Made by a program: the position numbers and the translations under genes
Notes under the pieces: model-generated
Told to the model about the DNA's origin: nothing
Databases searched by the model: none
The model's input: the letters and a program-made list of their open reading frames with translations, nothing else
Shown: positions 8,924 to 17,263 of the stretch, in pieces
Numbering within the stretch: the stretch's first letter is position 1
Layout of the letters: each line of letters begins with the position of its first letter
Assembly (NCBI GenBank): GCA_003021015.1
Contig: PXRK01000056.1
Coordinates: 1 to 54,426, forward strand
DNA length: 54,426 nucleotides
Source: Halobacteriales archaeon QS_4_66_20
GTDB taxonomy: Archaea; Halobacteriota; Halobacteria; Halobacteriales; Haloarculaceae
Reading direction: 5' to 3'

Positions 8924-9034
8924 TTACAGCCAGACGTGCTTCTGTCACGCCATGCCGTGCCACACCCCGTTCGTCGTGGCGTGACACAGTTGATGTACTG
9001 TCGTGGCACTGGACAGAGTCACGTCTGGCTGTAT
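8924..9034. repeat. 111-bp inverted-repeat element, copy D
   Basis: The left arm 8924-8939 TTACAGCCAGACGTGC pairs with the right arm 9019-9034 TCACGTCTGGCTGTAT; 14 consecutive bases are exactly complementary. TCTGT flanks both arms on the inside. An inner inverted repeat (TGTCACGCCA with TGGCGTGACA) adds a second hairpin. The element follows the PIN-ATPase stop and lies 65 bp beyond the 3' end of hisS, so it sits between two convergent genes. Confidence 0.85.
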
Positions 9035-9098
9035 AGGAGACAGTCATCGTTGTCGTCGTTGGAACCTCAGAGCGGACTTTCGGCTGAAGACCGGCAGG

Positions 9099-10403
9099 TC
9101 ATTCGTAATCGTCGAACGTCGGCCGGTCGTAGTCGTCGGGGAACTCCTCGACGGGCACCTGGATCTGATCGCCGCTGTCCATGTCTTTCAGCGTGACCTC
9201 GTCGTTTTCGAGGTCTCGCTCGCCGACGATGACCACGGTTTCGGCGTTGATCGAGTCAGCGTAGTCGAGCTGGGCGCTGAAACTCCGGCCTGCCACGTCC
9301 GTCTCGACAACGTGACCCTCGCTGCGCAGGGTGCGGGCGAGACTCGCAGCCTCGGCCCGGACGTCACCGACCGTGAGCACGTAGTAGTCGGTCGTAAACG
9401 CCTCCTCGGGCCAGACGCCGGCGCGCTGACAGAGCAGCGAGAGGGGGGCGTGCCCGGGTGCGACGCCGACCGCTGGCGTCGGCTGGCCGCCAAAGCCCTC
9501 GATGAGGTCGTCGTACCGGCCGCCGCCGAAGACGGAGCGGGACATCTCGCCCGTCGAGTCGAAACACTCGAAGACGACGCCGGTGTAGTAGTCCAGCCCC
9601 CGCGCGGTCGTCAGCGAGAGGTCGCAGTACTCCCGGACGCCGAAGTCGTCGGTCGCGGCCAGCACCGCCTGGAGGTTCCCGACGGCCGCCTCGACGCGGT
9701 CGGTGCCAGCGAACGCGATCAGTTCGTCGAGGTCCGCCTCGGCAGTCATCAGGAGGTCGTCGAACTCGATCGCCTGCGATCCGGTGAGGCCGGCGTCAGT
9801 CAGCAGCCGGACGTACTCGTCGCGGTCGACTTTCTCGCGCTTGTCGACCGCCCGGATCGCCTCGCGGGTGTCGACGTCGGCGTCGAAGGAGTCGAGCAAT
9901 CCTCCCAGAATGTCCCGGTGGGAGACGCGGAACTCGAAGTCGGACGCGGAGAGCCCGAGGTCGGTGAGCGCGTCGGCGGCGACCGTCAGAATCTCGGCGT
10001 CGGCGGTCGGCTCGCTGGAGCCGAAGATGTCGACGTTGGTCTGGTAGAACTCCCGGAAGCGGCCCTGCTGGGGTTCCTCGTAGCGCCAGAACGGGCGGGT
10101 CGACACCCACTTGATCGGCTTCGAGAGCGCCTGCTGTTTGGCGACGACCATGCGTGCGACCGTCGGGGTGAGTTCGGGCGTCAGCGCCACCTCGCGGCCG
10201 CCCTTGTCCTCGAAGGCGTACAGCTCCTCGACGATCCCCTCGCCGCTTTTCTCGACGTACATCTCCGTCGGTTCCAGCGCCGGCGTTCCGATCTCCCGGA
10301 ACCCGTAGCGCTTGGCCGTCCCCTCTACCGTGTCCACCACCTGCCGTCGCGACTGCATCTCCTCGGGATAGAAATCGCGGAACCCCTTGATGCGCTCGTA
10401 CAT
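9099..10403 (-). CDS. hisS: Histidine-tRNA ligase
   Basis: Class II aminoacyl-tRNA synthetase that charges tRNA-His in the cytoplasm, 434 residues as expected. Motif 1 lies near IGTPALEPTEMYVEKSGEG. ALTPELTPTVARMV and the motif 2 loop WRYEEPQQGRFREFYQ are canonical. The histidine-specific motif is RGLDYYTGVVFE, and motif 3 is GGGRYDDLIEGFGG. An anticodon-binding domain forms the C-terminus. The start MYERIKGFRDF at 10403 is the conserved HisRS start; the longer frame is not. The gene is bracketed by elements D (8924-9034) and E (10432-10541), so its promoter region includes or abuts element E. Confidence 0.97.
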   Translation of the reverse strand: MYERIKGFRDFYPEEMQSRRQVVDTVEGTAKRYGFREIGTPALEPTEMYVEKSGEGIVEELYAFEDKGGREVALTPELTPTVARMVVAKQQALSKPIKWVSTRPFWRYEEPQQGRFREFYQTNVDIFGSSEPTADAEILTVAADALTDLGLSASDFEFRVSHRDILGGLLDSFDADVDTREAIRAVDKREKVDRDEYVRLLTDAGLTGSQAIEFDDLLMTAEADLDELIAFAGTDRVEAAVGNLQAVLAATDDFGVREYCDLSLTTARGLDYYTGVVFECFDSTGEMSRSVFGGGRYDDLIEGFGGQPTPAVGVAPGHAPLSLLCQRAGVWPEEAFTTDYYVLTVGDVRAEAASLARTLRSEGHVVETDVAGRSFSAQLDYADSINAETVVIVGERDLENDEVTLKDMDSGDQIQVPVEEFPDDYDRPTFDDYE

Positions 10404-10431
10404 ACCCCGCCGTTTGAGCAGGGGGCGCTTG

Positions 10432-10541
10432 ATACTGTCGGACGTGAGTACGTGGAGATCTCTACTCTGTAACCGTGCTGAAATGGATGAACACACCGGT
10501 TTGGGTGCCTTGCCGTTCCACAGAGTCACGTCCGGGTGTAT
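10432..10541. repeat. 110-bp inverted-repeat element, copy E
   Basis: The left arm 10432-10447 ATACTGTCGGACGTGA faces the right arm 10526-10541 TCACGTCCGGGTGTAT. Thirteen of 16 positions pair; the mismatches form one block at positions 5-7. ACAGAG precedes the right arm, which is the conserved inner hexamer in reverse. It starts 28 bp upstream of the hisS ATG. Confidence 0.8.
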
Positions 10542-10627
10542 AGGCCTACGTAGCTCTCAATCGGTCTACGCCCGGACGCGTAGCAATATTATAATCGCTT
10601 AAGCAGCACTCGGCTGATCCCCCGCCT

Positions 10628-11410
10628 ATGACGGGGATCGATACGACACAGCGACAGGAGGTGTTCGACCGGGCGCGTGCGTGTCTGCGGACCGAGCGGC
10701 GGCGGACCATCGACGAGCAGGAGGCGTTTGGAGTTTTCGAGAGCCAGGTCCGGACGCTCGAGGGACAGTCCAGAGCCCGCCAGGCGGACGTCGCAGAGGT
10801 CCAGTTAGCGGTGGGCAGGTCCGCGCGGGGGCTGCAGGCAGTCCGGGAAGCGTACGAGACGACGGTCATGGCCGTCCCGCACTACGAGGAGGAGTACGAC
10901 GAGTCGTTCGAAACACACGTTCAGGCGGAGTTTGGGCCCGAGATTGCGGCCCTGTTGTGCCAGGGTCGCGCCCTCGATGGCCAGTCCAAGCGTGCGGTGC
11001 TGGCCGCCGCTGCCCAGGCCCAGGAGTCCCGCAGTCAACTCCTCGACGCACTGGACGACGAGCAGGACTCCTTCGAGGACCTGACCGCCGAACTCCGCTC
11101 GGTGCTGGAGGAACTGCCGGAGTACCACGAGGCCACCTACGCTGACCTGTCGTTCGGGGCGCTGGACGCGTACCGCACCCGGCTGACAGTCCTCGAAGAG
11201 AAGTGCAGCGCCGTCGTCGACCGCCGCCAGGCGACGCTGGTCGACCAGCGGCAGGACCTCGCACTGCCGATCGACGGCCCGGACGTCCCGACGTTCGTCT
11301 ACCAGACGCTCGACGTGCGGTACCCGATCGTCGCGACGGCGGCTGACCTCCTCGACCACGTCCAGTCTCTGCGCCGTGACGTCGAACGCGCCCTCAGTTA
11401 CTCGGGATGA
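10628..11410 (+). CDS. Acidic helical/coiled-coil protein (DUF7260-like), function unknown
   Basis: 260 residues, almost entirely predicted helix with regular charged heptads. No signal peptide, membrane segment or catalytic motif is seen. The sequence resembles haloarchaeal hypothetical proteins with an RARACLRTERRRTIDEQEAF start. Such proteins are found in accessory regions and lack a known role. The ATG at 10628 follows an AT-rich stretch (AATATTATAATCGC, about 35 bp upstream) that can serve as TATA box. The 3' end runs into the decayed flavoenzyme remnant, so the gene may have been placed here by rearrangement. Confidence 0.7.
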   Translation: MTGIDTTQRQEVFDRARACLRTERRRTIDEQEAFGVFESQVRTLEGQSRARQADVAEVQLAVGRSARGLQAVREAYETTVMAVPHYEEEYDESFETHVQAEFGPEIAALLCQGRALDGQSKRAVLAAAAQAQESRSQLLDALDDEQDSFEDLTAELRSVLEELPEYHEATYADLSFGALDAYRTRLTVLEEKCSAVVDRRQATLVDQRQDLALPIDGPDVPTFVYQTLDVRYPIVATAADLLDHVQSLRRDVERALSYSG

Positions 11411-11441
11411 GTTACAACGGCTTCTCACGGAGACCGCCGAA

Positions 11442-11669
11442 CCAGGCTATCGGAACTATTGGAAGTCCGATTACCTCGCCAGGCTGCCGAACGAGGCAAT
11501 CGACACCGTCGTCGACCACCGGGCGTGGGCGCAAGCACTTTCGACGGCGATGGAGTCCTACACCACCGACGGCGTCTACGTGAACTTCCTCTCACAGGAG
11601 GGCGAGGGTCGAGTTGAGGCGGCCTACGGCGACAACTACGACCGGCTTGCGGCGGTCAAAGCCGAGTAT
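11442..11669 (+). pseudogene. C-terminal remnant of an FAD-linked (berberine-bridge type) oxidoreductase
   Basis: This frame encodes YRNYWKSDYLARLPNEAI and then YVNFLSQEGEGRVEAAYG with YDRLAAVKAEY. That is the BBE domain ending of FAD-binding oxidoreductases of the 6-hydroxynicotine oxidase/berberine bridge type. Intact proteins have about 460 residues and end a few residues later with a DPxNLFRxNQNI-like segment, which is missing here. The N-terminal FAD domain is absent too: upstream lies the coiled-coil gene in another frame. The open frame continues to 11765, but that tail is unrelated sequence. Confidence 0.75.
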
Positions 11670-11823
11670 GAAACAGCTGGTAGGACGGACGGGCTGACGT
11701 GTCAATGCTCACGCCCGACTCCACTACCCAACATTAATTATCCCTACACTGAAACGACACTGTAATGATCGAAGGCGAAACCACCCGGACACACGACCTT
11801 CACGACGGTCGAGGTGAGCGCCC

Positions 11824-12183
11824 GTGGGCCTGAAGAAGACGGTCTACAAGGCGTTGGGAGTCGCTTGGTTTTTTGTGGTATTCGGCGGGGTGATATACGT
11901 CGATCTGGGGCGGGCTGAACCCTGGCTGTCCGTCTCGGACATTCCCGGTGGCATGACAGGGGGGATGGCCATTGGAGTCGTCCTCTTTGCAGTCGGGGTG
12001 GTAGTCCTCAACTCCCGCATCACGCGGATCGAGCGAGCCGAGTGGCGGGAAGTCGGGCGAGAGGCAGGTCTCCGCCCCGCTGGCGACGGCAGAGACACGG
12101 ACGAGACGGAACTCACGGGCACCATCGACGGCCGCACCGTCTCCGCTGGCTACGAGAAGGTCAATGTGGGGGACGAGGAATGA
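11824..12183 (+). CDS. N-terminal half of a split haloarchaeal membrane protein
   Basis: 119 residues from a GTG start (MGLKKTVYKALG). Two membrane segments lie at about 10-28 and 45-65. A cytoplasmic region follows with WREVGREAGL and then TGTIDGRTVSAGYEKV. Full-length relatives are one chain of about 280 residues in which this part runs directly into a second domain. Here the frame stops just after the first strand of that domain, and the second domain continues in the next gene through an ATGA overlap at 12180-12183. A single frameshift would restore one protein. Whether both halves are made and assemble is unknown. Confidence 0.6.
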   Translation: MGLKKTVYKALGVAWFFVVFGGVIYVDLGRAEPWLSVSDIPGGMTGGMAIGVVLFAVGVVVLNSRITRIERAEWREVGREAGLRPAGDGRDTDETELTGTIDGRTVSAGYEKVNVGDEE

Positions 12184-12716
12184 GTTTCCTCTGGTTTACA
12201 TACGTCGACGCAGAACTGACAGCGCAGGCCGAGGAGGGGGTGGTCGTCGGCAACCCCGGTGGCAGGGACCACAGGAGACACGAAAACGTCGACTTCGACC
12301 GGTTCGCCGAGACCGTCTCCGACATAGAGGGTCTTTTCGCCACAACGACGGACGATCTGTTCGTGATGGGGACATCGACAGCGACCGTGCAAGCCGTCGC
12401 CGACGTGTCCTCCGAGGAGGCCCTCCGCGCGAGTGAGGACCTCAACGTCGTTGCCGTCGGTAACGCCTCCAGCGTAGTTGCGGCGTGGACGGAGGCAATC
12501 AACAGAGGATTGGAATGGGAGGGGAGTTGGAAGGCAGAGAACTCGGTGGACAACCTCGTCGACGATGTCCCAGGCGACGCCGCGACGGTCACAGTCGAGA
12601 CGCGGGGGCAAGATAGAATCCGGGACGGGGACGAACTCCGCCGATTGGCCGAGGAGGCCGTCTCGATTGCCGACGCGTTCGAAGGGGCGACCGCTCGCAT
12701 GCCGCCGTCCGGATAG
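12180..12716 (+). CDS. C-terminal half of the same split protein
   Basis: 178 residues, starting with ATG at 12180 that overlaps the upstream TGA, so translation could be coupled. FTYVDAELTAQAEEGVVVG continues the domain begun in the upstream gene. DDLFVMGTSTATVQAVADV, VVAVGNASSVVAAW and PGDAATVTVETRG follow the pattern of the soluble C-terminal domain of the full-length relatives. The composition is acidic and no catalytic motif is seen. It is either a real two-gene arrangement, an early pseudogene, or a sequence error; read-level data would tell. The function is unknown. Confidence 0.6.
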   Translation: MSFLWFTYVDAELTAQAEEGVVVGNPGGRDHRRHENVDFDRFAETVSDIEGLFATTTDDLFVMGTSTATVQAVADVSSEEALRASEDLNVVAVGNASSVVAAWTEAINRGLEWEGSWKAENSVDNLVDDVPGDAATVTVETRGQDRIRDGDELRRLAEEAVSIADAFEGATARMPPSG

Positions 12717-12816
12717 CGGGCCCCTCGTTCGAACCGTGCCCCCCGTCCTCACACGGCAACCGCTGATATATAGGTTCGTAATTTCAATATAGTCTGCCTT
12801 TTGTATCTATATCGCT

Positions 12817-12825
12817 ATTATAAAC
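12817..12825 (+). promoter_or_regulatory. Putative TATA box of the phnDCE operon
   Basis: ATTATAAAC in a strongly AT-rich 80-bp stretch (about 12765-12830), 34-42 nt upstream of the phnD ATG. Predicts a short leader. Assigned by eye. Confidence 0.5.
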
Positions 12826-12858
12826 GCTATTTCCGTGCCACGTGCGTGATTCAAGCGG

Positions 12859-14025
12859 ATGACGGAGAAAAACTCCGAGAGGCGGCGAACAAGGCGGACA
12901 TTCCTGGCAACTACCGGCGTGCTGGGCGCCGGTTTCCTCGCAGGCTGTACCGGCGACGACGACAGTGGGAACGGCAACGGCGGCAACGGAACGGAGAACG
13001 GCGGCGACAACGGAACGGAGAACGGCGGCGACAACGGAACGGAGAACGGCGGCGACAACGAAACGGAAAACGGCGGTAGCGACACAGAAAACGGCGGCAG
13101 CGACACGGAAAACGGCGACGACGGTGGGACGACCGGCGATGGCCCCACGGAGCTGACCTTCATCCTGAACCCCGCACAGGCGGACGTCGAGATCACCGAG
13201 CAGTACCGGCCGATCTTCGAGTACCTGGAGTCGGAGCTGCCGGTCACGATCGAACCGCTTCGTGCGTCGAGCTACGCGGCGACGTTCCAGAACCTCCGCT
13301 CGGGTCGTGGCGAACTCGCGGACACCTCGCCGTCGGCCGCGATCGCCGGGCAGGACATCCTCGACGTGGTCGGAATCCGGGTCGCGTTCGGTTCGGACAA
13401 GTACTTCTCGCTGATCACGACGACGCCGGACAGCGGCGTCGAGCAGCTGACCGACATCCAGGGCCAGGAGATGGCGATGGGGTCGACGCTCTCGGTTTCG
13501 GGCACGCTCGCGCCCCTGACGATGCTCAAGGACGCGGGGCTCGACATCGGCACGGCACCGGACGGCGACCCGCCGGACTTCACGCCGCGGTACTCCGACC
13601 ACTCGACGGCCCGCGACCAGCTGATCAACGACCCGTCGATTGTCGCCGCGTCGACCGGCGCGTTTTCGACGGCGCCGCACGTCCCCCAGGAGCAGTTCGA
13701 CGAGATGTCACAGGACTTCGTCGAAATTTCCTCCGAGTACGAGGGCGCCGGCAGCGCGACTGACGAGGCTCAACTCGACCTGCTCGCGGTCTCGGACCCG
13801 CTGCCGCGGGCGCCGATCATGGCCCGCTCGGACTGGGAGGATCCGGTCCGGTCCGACGTCGAAGAGACCCTCCTGAACGCACCTTCGGAAGCGTTCCAGC
13901 ACGGCGACGACTACGAGGGCGAAGAACTCTGGTTCAGCGACGTCGTCCCCGGCTCGGCCGAGGACTACGAGCCGATCCAGCAGATTCTCGACGAACTCGC
14001 GATCGAATTCAAAGACCTTTCTTGA
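12859..14025 (+). CDS. phnD: PhnD-type phosphonate/phosphite-binding lipoprotein
   Basis: Substrate-binding protein of an ABC importer, 388 residues. The leader has a twin-arginine stretch (RRRTRRTFLAT) and a lipobox LAGC at about residue 34, so it should be Tat-exported and lipid-anchored. A Gly/Asn/Glu linker of about 60 residues made of 24-bp DNA repeats follows. The binding domain (LTFILNPAQADVEITEQYRP onward) has the PhnD-family pattern, including SYAATFQNLRSGRGELADTS and ATSTGAFS-like loops. It is first in the phnD-phnC-phnE operon (23 bp to phnC). The likely ligand is phosphonate or another reduced phosphorus oxyanion; no C-P lyase gene lies nearby. Confidence 0.9.
   Translation: MTEKNSERRRTRRTFLATTGVLGAGFLAGCTGDDDSGNGNGGNGTENGGDNGTENGGDNGTENGGDNETENGGSDTENGGSDTENGDDGGTTGDGPTELTFILNPAQADVEITEQYRPIFEYLESELPVTIEPLRASSYAATFQNLRSGRGELADTSPSAAIAGQDILDVVGIRVAFGSDKYFSLITTTPDSGVEQLTDIQGQEMAMGSTLSVSGTLAPLTMLKDAGLDIGTAPDGDPPDFTPRYSDHSTARDQLINDPSIVAASTGAFSTAPHVPQEQFDEMSQDFVEISSEYEGAGSATDEAQLDLLAVSDPLPRAPIMARSDWEDPVRSDVEETLLNAPSEAFQHGDDYEGEELWFSDVVPGSAEDYEPIQQILDELAIEFKDLS
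12985..13122 (+). repeat. In-frame 24-bp tandem repeats in phnD linker
   Basis: Three perfect 24-bp units begin at 12985, 13009 and 13033. A diverged fourth follows at 13057, and then 21-bp variants. They encode a repeated Asn-Gly-Thr-Glu-Asn-Gly-Gly-Asp block, the flexible spacer between lipid anchor and binding domain. Copy number probably varies by slippage. Confidence 0.9.
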
Positions 14026-14048
14026 CTGGCTGATCCCCCTCTACGTAT

Positions 14049-14834
14049 ATGAGCAAAATCGTCGTCGACAACCTGCGCAAGGAGTACGGGGAGACCGTGG
14101 CACTGGACGACGTCTCCTTCGAGGTTCCGGCGGGCGAGTTCGTCATCATTCTCGGCGTGTCGGGCTCCGGCAAATCGACGCTGTTGCGGTGTATGGCGGG
14201 GCTCACCGAGCCGACGGCCGGCGAGGTGCGCATCAACGAGGACCGGGTGACCGGCGCGAAAGACGAGATCGCGATGATCTTCCAGCAACACAACATCATC
14301 GGTGACATGACTGCCTACTCGAACGCGCTCTCGGGCTCGATGAGCCGCAGCCGGTTTTTCGAGAGCCTCCTCCAGCTCCAGGAGCCCGACGAGAAGTACC
14401 GGGCGCTGACGGCGCTGGAGACCGTGGGACTGCTCGATGAAGCCCAGCAGAAAGCCCGGAGTATGAGCGGCGGCCAGCAACAGCGGGTCGGCGTCGCCCG
14501 CGCGCTGGTCCAGGAGCCGGAGGTGCTGCTGGCCGACGAGCCGGTCGCCAGCCTCGACCCCGGCAGCTCACAGGAGGTGATGGGTTATCTCCGCGACGCG
14601 GCACGCGAGCGGAACCTGACCGGGTTCGTCAGCCTCCACCAGGTGAACCTCGCCCGCAAGTTCGGCGAGCGATTCATCGGCCTCCGGAACGGGAAGAAGG
14701 TGTTCGACGGCTACCGCGACGAACTCACCATCGACGTTGTCGACGACATCTACGGCGACATCGACACCGAGGGGATGTTCGTCGGTGGCGACGACGCCGC
14801 AGCTGACACGACGACTGGGGAGGCCCAGCCGTGA
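14049..14834 (+). CDS. phnC: PhnC-type ABC transporter ATP-binding subunit
   Basis: 261 residues; the motor subunit of the importer on the inner face of the membrane. Walker A is GVSGSGKST, the Q-loop is IFQQHNIIGDMTAYSNAL (the PhnC-typical spacing), the signature is MSGGQQQRV, Walker B is VLLADEPVASLDP, and the H-loop is VSLHQVNLA. The signature and Q-loop neighbourhood are those of the phosphonate (PhnC) group. The acidic tail of about 20 residues is haloarchaea-like. It overlaps phnE by 4 bp (GTGA), so the two are translationally coupled. Confidence 0.93.
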   Translation: MSKIVVDNLRKEYGETVALDDVSFEVPAGEFVIILGVSGSGKSTLLRCMAGLTEPTAGEVRINEDRVTGAKDEIAMIFQQHNIIGDMTAYSNALSGSMSRSRFFESLLQLQEPDEKYRALTALETVGLLDEAQQKARSMSGGQQQRVGVARALVQEPEVLLADEPVASLDPGSSQEVMGYLRDAARERNLTGFVSLHQVNLARKFGERFIGLRNGKKVFDGYRDELTIDVVDDIYGDIDTEGMFVGGDDAAADTTTGEAQP

Positions 14835-15901
14835 GCGAGGCACCGGCGGACGCCTCCGGGGCGGCGTCGGACTCGGCGACGGAATCCGAACCGCCCACCG
14901 AGGCGATCGGCGAGACGTTCGAGCGCATCAAGCAGACGCGGCGGCGGCGAGCGATCGGTGGCGTCTCGCTGATCCTGTTTATCGGCTTCCTGTTCGTCCA
15001 GGCGCTGAGCGCGGCAGGGCTGCTCGACGAGAACTTCCAGGTCGATTTCTTCCTCCAGTCCCTCCAGGACTTCTTCCCGATCACCGAGTACGCGTTCGGC
15101 ATTCCCTTCCTCGACTTCGGGCGGTACTTTTCGTTCATCCAGGAGCGGAACCTGCTGTACGATCCCGAGATTGGGCGGCTCCTGTTCAACTGGCCCCCAC
15201 AGCTGCGGGAGTTCTTTTTCCAGGAACTGGGTATCTTCGCCATCTTCGGCGAGGCGGGGATCACGCTCGCAATGGGCATCGCTGGCACGATCCTCGGGTT
15301 CCCGCTCGCGCTGTTTTTCGGCGTGATGGGCTCCGAGCGCGTGACGCCGTTCCCGTTCAACTTCATCTTCCGCGGGACGATGTCGCTGATCCGGTCGATC
15401 CCGGCCCTGGTGTGGGCGCTGATCCTCGTCCCGCTGGCCGGGCTCGGCCCGCCCTCGGCAGTGCTGGCGATCGCCGTCGACACGATCGGCAACCTCGGGC
15501 GGCTGTTCGTCGACGAACTCGAGGAGATTCAGGACGGCCCAATCGAGGCGATGCGGACGACCGGTGCGAGCGGGCCACAGACGATCATCTTCGGAATGTT
15601 GAGCCAGGTGAAAACCTCCTTCATCGCCTGGACGCTGTACATCCTGGAGATCAACGTCCGGATCGCCGTCTCGCTGGGCGTCATCGGCGCCGGCGGCCTC
15701 GGACAGGTGCTGGAGGTCCAGCAGGGGCTGTTCCAGTTCACCAACATGATGGCCGTGCTGCTGTGCATCTTCCTGGTCATCATCTCCGTCGAACTGTTCA
15801 GCCAGCGGCTCCGCGCCCGCCTGCGTGCCGACGAGAAGCGGAGCTGGAGTGAGCTGATCTTCGGGTTCCCACAGCGGATGACCGACTCGCTGCTGAAGTG
15901 A
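14831..15901 (+). CDS. phnE: PhnE-type ABC transporter permease
   Basis: 356 residues from GTG at 14831. An acidic N-terminal stretch of about 25 residues precedes a first membrane span (IGGVSLILFIGFLFVQAL). A long extracytoplasmic region and about five more spans follow. The cytoplasmic EAA loop reads DGPIEAMRTTGASGPQTIIFG, and GVIGAGGLG is the conserved PhnE ending motif. It completes the phnDCE importer. No second permease is present, so a homodimer is likely. Confidence 0.92.
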   Translation: MSEAPADASGAASDSATESEPPTEAIGETFERIKQTRRRRAIGGVSLILFIGFLFVQALSAAGLLDENFQVDFFLQSLQDFFPITEYAFGIPFLDFGRYFSFIQERNLLYDPEIGRLLFNWPPQLREFFFQELGIFAIFGEAGITLAMGIAGTILGFPLALFFGVMGSERVTPFPFNFIFRGTMSLIRSIPALVWALILVPLAGLGPPSAVLAIAVDTIGNLGRLFVDELEEIQDGPIEAMRTTGASGPQTIIFGMLSQVKTSFIAWTLYILEINVRIAVSLGVIGAGGLGQVLEVQQGLFQFTNMMAVLLCIFLVIISVELFSQRLRARLRADEKRSWSELIFGFPQRMTDSLLK

Positions 15902-15914
15902 GCGCCGGCGCCGG

Positions 15915-16040
15915 TCAGGCACCGTTCCTGCGTTCGATCTCCCGCACTGCCGCCAGCAACTGCTCGTGGGACAGCGAGGCCTGCGCGGAGCCGACCCGCC
16001 GGAGGTCGCCGTGGATGTATGCAGCGTGGTTTCGGGTCCG
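15915..16040 (-). pseudogene. Possible short gene remnant downstream of the metallophosphoesterase
   Basis: On the minus strand a frame ending at 15915 reads RNHAAYIHGDLRRVGSAQAS followed by LSHEQLLAAVREIERRNGA. Its composition and codon use look like a genuine haloarchaeal C-terminus rather than a shadow frame. No start codon or upstream domain was found, and the frame runs into the end of the metallophosphoesterase gene in another frame. It may be a broken gene tail. Confidence 0.3.
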
Positions 16041-16044
16041 GCCG

Positions 16045-17085
16045 TCAGTTGCGGGCCGATGGGACGGCGGGCCCGTCCGCAACGGCGCGTGGCTCCCACT
16101 CCTCGACCACGGGGAACCGCCCGAAGTAGCCGTCGATGACCGCCGCCCGGACCGCGTCCCCGCGGCGATCGTCAGTGACGGCGAACTCGTAGGCTTCAGT
16201 CAGGCCGGCCTCGTCTGCCAGCGGCATGATCGAAACCGTCGTGCCGACGGCGTCGAAATGCAACAGCAGGTAGGCGGGCGGGAACGAACAGCCACTCGGC
16301 GCGCCGACCACGCCGAGCCCGCGGTAGGTGGTCGCGTACGGCCAGTGGGCGTGGCCGGTCACGACCAGCTCGACGCCCGCGTCGGCGAGCGCGTCAGCCG
16401 TCGCTGCCGGCTCCCGGAGGCGATACTGTGCCGCGGGACAGGCGGTGTCGACGGGCGCCGGGAGCGGTGCGAGCGCGTGGTGGACGACGGCGATCCGGGG
16501 CGCAGTGACGCCGTCGTTCGCGAGTCCTAAAAGGGCCGCCGCGTCGAGTCCACCCGCCACGGTATCGGTGCCGTCCGGGTGTGTACTGTCAAGCAGCGAC
16601 ACCGTCGTACCGCCGACCTCCCTGGTCACCGGGTACTCGCCGCCGGCATACCGCTCGGCGAAGGCCGCAGCGGACGGTTCCCCGCCCGGATCGAGGTCAT
16701 GGTTTCCCGGGACGGCGAGCGTCGGGGCCGGCGCGGCCGAGAGCAGCTCATCGGCCAGTGCGAACTCCTCGGTCGCCCCGTCTTTCGTGAGATCGCCAGC
16801 GACGAGGAATCCGTCGACATCGAGCCGGTGTGCGTCCGCGACGGCCATCTGAAACCGTTGTTTCGTCCGGTGGTAGACGTTGAACGATCCGCGATCCGTC
16901 GGCGTCAGATGCGGATCAGCGACGACCGCGAGCGTCGTGCCACTCCCCCGCGGCCGGTCGAACCGGGCCAGTGTCGTCCCGCCGCCGGCCGGAAAGACCG
17001 ACTCACGCTGTTCGCTACCGCCCCCAGTCTCCGGTAGCTCCACCCGCCCGTTCCGTTCTCCCCCCCTCTCCGTGTCGGGTGCCAT
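16045..17085 (-). CDS. Calcineurin-like metallophosphoesterase
   Basis: 346 residues. The dinuclear metal-site motifs occur in order: ADPH, GDLTKDG, GNHD, VVHHAL and GHAHWP, so the enzyme should hydrolyse a phosphomono- or diester. About 45 disordered residues precede the domain, and no signal peptide is seen, so it is probably cytoplasmic. ATG at 17085 (MAPDTERGG) is preferred over an in-frame start 9 codons upstream. It is convergent with phnDCE, and an AT-rich box (AATATTATAC near 17129-17139) lies upstream. A role in processing imported phosphorus compounds is only suggested by position. Relatives act on cyclic nucleotides, nucleotides or glycerophosphodiesters. Confidence 0.85.
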   Translation of the reverse strand: MAPDTERGGERNGRVELPETGGGSEQRESVFPAGGGTTLARFDRPRGSGTTLAVVADPHLTPTDRGSFNVYHRTKQRFQMAVADAHRLDVDGFLVAGDLTKDGATEEFALADELLSAAPAPTLAVPGNHDLDPGGEPSAAAFAERYAGGEYPVTREVGGTTVSLLDSTHPDGTDTVAGGLDAAALLGLANDGVTAPRIAVVHHALAPLPAPVDTACPAAQYRLREPAATADALADAGVELVVTGHAHWPYATTYRGLGVVGAPSGCSFPPAYLLLHFDAVGTTVSIMPLADEAGLTEAYEFAVTDDRRGDAVRAAVIDGYFGRFPVVEEWEPRAVADGPAVPSARN

Positions 17086-17263
17086 CTGTACTTCCCCGTC
17101 GGTGCGCCACAATCAAAAAACTATCTAAAATATTATACTTTCGGCTGTGGATGCCTATAGAGGCGGACGTAGAGTGAGGGAGTAACGAGGGATTCCCGAC
17201 TTAAATGGCACCCCTCCGGGGACCGCAGTTTTTTGCCTATTCCGCGGGAACCGTCGCCTATCG

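Noticed and set aside
7033-9009. Open frame of 658 codons antisense to the PIN-ATPase gene
   Set aside because: It mirrors the codon positions of the real gene; its His/Asp/Arg-rich sequence has no domain. Long antisense frames are normal in GC-rich haloarchaeal genes.
12985-13122. Possible CRISPR-like or regulatory direct repeats
   Set aside because: The 24-bp units are in frame and encode the Gly/Asn/Glu linker of PhnD; there are no spacers.
14750-16099. Open frame of 449 codons antisense to phnE
   Set aside because: Composition of a shadow frame (Asp/Glu/Arg/His-rich without hydrophobic core), while the sense strand is a clear permease.
17157-17262. Possible element between the metallophosphoesterase and MFS genes
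   Set aside because: One arm-like sequence (ATAGAGGCGGACGTAG) is present but the right partner is not convincing; mentioned only as a possible solo arm.
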